A stretch of 7,846 bases of DNA, from contig JAESQZ010000214.1 of assembly GCA_016764955.1 (NCBI GenBank), positions 1 to 7,846 of the forward strand, given 5' to 3'. Of the stretch, positions 7,102 through 7,846 are shown piece after piece (the stretch's first letter is position 1; the number at the start of each line of letters is the position of its first letter). Under the pieces are notes generated by a model. The model worked only from the letters and a program-made list of their open reading frames with translations. It made no database searches and was not told the DNA's origin. The translations under genes and the position numbers were made by a program. The stretch is from Deltaproteobacteria bacterium (GTDB lineage: Bacteria; Myxococcota; UBA727; JABDBI01).

Positions 7102-7172
7102 AGCCAAAATATCTCGCACAGTTGAGTGAAGCAGACCCTACTTGCTAGAGCTCTCTGATATGCAGGGCAAGA
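7102..7172 (+). other. Convergent intergenic gap, no clear terminator
   Basis: These 71 bp separate the cyclase stop from the menC stop. I see an 8-bp self-complementary agagctct (7147-7154) and a weak cttgc/gcaag pair (7141-7145, 7167-7171), but no strong GC stem followed by a T tract on either strand. There is no ORF or RNA gene that I can support here. Confidence 0.5.
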
Positions 7173-7846
7173 CTAAATTCGAAAGTTTTTAATTTGCTTG
7201 AGCGATTCGCTGGTTGTGAATCTAGGTTCAAAAAAATTATTCTCGAACCAGCTATAAGTCGATAACCCAGCCGGCAATAGCTTTGGGCTGGCGATGGCGG
7301 CTAACATGACAAGCCAGCTTAGGCCTAAGCTGCTTTCGAAGCATGAGCAAATAGCGATGTCTAGGTTTTGCTCGTTGGCCAAATCGATCCAATAAAAAAT
7401 CGTTTTGAGGTCAGGCATCATGAAGGGTTTTAGGGCGAGGGTGGTGATGCCCTCTGGGAGTCGGGGTCTAGTGCTGGATCCCGGGTCAAGCCCGGGATGA
7501 CAATGGTAGGTAGTGCTTAATGATTCATCTAAAGCCACAGGGATTCCAGTTGCTTGAACAAATTCTGGGATTTGCGATGGGTCTTTGAGCGGCTCTTCAA
7601 AATAGGCGATATTTAAGTGCACAACGCGTTTGCCGAAATTAATCGCTCCTGTGAGAGATAATTTTTGATTGGCGTCTAGCCTAATAGGCATATCAGGGCC
7701 AACAGATTTTCGGATTTCTGTGAGATATTCGGCTTCTTGGGGCCAATTATTTGTGATTTTGAATTTGAGGGCGGCTGGTTTATTGTCATGCCAGCGGAGG
7801 CTGGCATCCAGAATAGGTCCAGGCGTAGGATTGGATGCCAGCCTCC
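7173..7846 (-). CDS. menC: o-Succinylbenzoate synthase (MenC), 3' part, with two in-frame repeat insertions
   Basis: The - strand frame is open from the window edge to TAG at 7173-7175, giving 223 residues of a family about 320 long; the N-terminal part lies outside. MenC, of the enolase superfamily, dehydrates SHCHC to o-succinylbenzoate in menaquinone synthesis in the cytoplasm. In window residues, the catalytic KxK is KFK at 27-29, and the metal ligands are Asp57 in RLDANQ, the Glu of YFEEPL (81-86) and Asp106 in ALDESL. The second-side lysine is Lys139 in LALKP, and FESSLGLSW with GLSTYSWF near the C-terminus also match the family. ATG 7691 is internal (Met52), not the start. Two repeat-derived segments sit in loops: residues 1-20, just before the KxK strand, and about 114-125, between ALDESL and LALKP, where the spacing is about 11 residues longer than in E. 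coli MenC as I recall it. Another enolase-superfamily function, such as N-acylamino acid racemase, is possible but less likely. It is convergent with, and apparently unrelated to, the signalling operon. Confidence 0.85.
   Translation of the reverse strand, partial: RLASNPTPGPILDASLRWHDNKPAALKFKITNNWPQEAEYLTEIRKSVGPDMPIRLDANQKLSLTGAINFGKRVVHLNIAYFEEPLKDPSQIPEFVQATGIPVALDESLSTTYHCHPGLDPGSSTRPRLPEGITTLALKPFMMPDLKTIFYWIDLANEQNLDIAICSCFESSLGLSWLVMLAAIASPKLLPAGLSTYSWFENNFFEPRFTTSESLKQIKNFRI
7471..7505 (-). repeat. Palindromic repeat element inserted in frame in menC (HPGLDPGSS type)
   Basis: A 35-bp segment contains a perfect inverted repeat, atcccggg (7478-7485) and cccgggat (7491-7498), around a 5-nt loop. 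Read on the - strand it encodes HCHPGLDPGSST. I recognise this as a dispersed short repeat common in several proteobacterial genomes, usually found between genes. It is more G+C-rich than the surrounding menC sequence, consistent with an insertion. Confidence 0.85.
7785..7846 (-). repeat. Second palindromic repeat element in menC (MPAEAGIQ type), cut by window edge
   Basis: The arms atgccagc (7788-7795) and gctggcat (7800-7807) form one hairpin. A larger inverted repeat pairs 7796-7809 (ggaggctggcatcc) with its exact reverse complement at 7833-7846, and it probably continues past the edge. The motif gtcatgccagcggaggctgg is a familiar dispersed repeat of proteobacterial genomes. In the menC frame it encodes LASNPTPGPILDASLRWHD without a stop. 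It is a different family from the element at 7471-7505. Confidence 0.8.

Noticed and set aside
7141..7190. Possible terminator (cttgc/gcaag pair, agagctct, and the T5 run at 7186-7190)
   Set aside because: The stem is only 5 bp with a long loop, and the T run lies within menC, 15 bases past the weak stem. It is not convincing on either strand.
7173..7691. Taking ATG 7691 as the menC start (172-residue protein)
   Set aside because: The frame stays open to the window edge, and the upstream residues include the catalytic KFK strand, so this Met is internal.
7173..7846. menC as a pseudogene disrupted by repeats
   Set aside because: Both repeats preserve the frame, no stop occurs, and all visible active-site residues remain. 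A broken N-terminal half outside the window cannot be excluded.

Overview
The window holds one + strand operon of five tightly packed signalling genes (1-7101) and, converging on it from the right, the 3' part of a menaquinone-biosynthesis gene (7173-7846, - strand). Both end genes run off the window. The DNA is moderately A+T-rich by eye. The gene style (multi-PAS hybrid kinase, CheR/CheB pair, class III cyclase, menC) and the scattered palindromic repeats fit a Gram-negative bacterium of the proteobacterial or Bdellovibrionota type. That placement is inference, and the sequence does not fix a genus.

Region 1-3768 is a 5'-truncated hybrid sensor histidine kinase: at least 3.4 PAS domains in an exact 366-bp tandem array, a GAF domain, a long Gln/Glu-rich coiled coil, HisKA, HATPase and two receiver domains. 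No membrane segment is visible, so the part seen looks cytoplasmic. It is followed by a CheR-type methyltransferase (3761-4600), a stand-alone CheB-type methylesterase domain (4597-5190), a single-domain response regulator (5183-5554) and a receiver-class III nucleotidyl cyclase fusion (5563-7101). The junctions are an 8-bp overlap, a 4-bp ATGA overlap, an 8-bp overlap and an 8-bp gap, so one mRNA with translational coupling is very likely. No promoter is in the window; it must lie upstream of position 1.

A working model, by inference: the PAS/GAF array senses cytoplasmic redox, ligand or energy state; the kinase signals to its own receivers and to the two separate receivers; and one output is cAMP from the receiver-cyclase. 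CheR and CheB have no chemoreceptor, CheA or CheW in the window. They may tune the system by reversible methylation, with the kinase coiled coil as a candidate target. The cyclase has a 20-residue hydrophobic helix between its receiver and its catalytic domain, which is a topological puzzle.

Region 7102-7172 is a 71-bp convergent gap with no convincing terminator. The - strand gene is the C-terminal two thirds of an o-succinylbenzoate synthase (MenC, enolase superfamily) with all visible active-site residues intact. Its reading frame is interrupted, without frameshift or stop, by two different palindromic repeat elements (7471-7505 and 7785-7846). This resembles the in-frame protein-coding palindromic elements known from Rickettsia.

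The items most worth a second look are the two in-frame repeats in menC, the recently homogenised PAS array, the cyclase topology, and an A10 tract placed exactly where slippage would release a receiver-less kinase.
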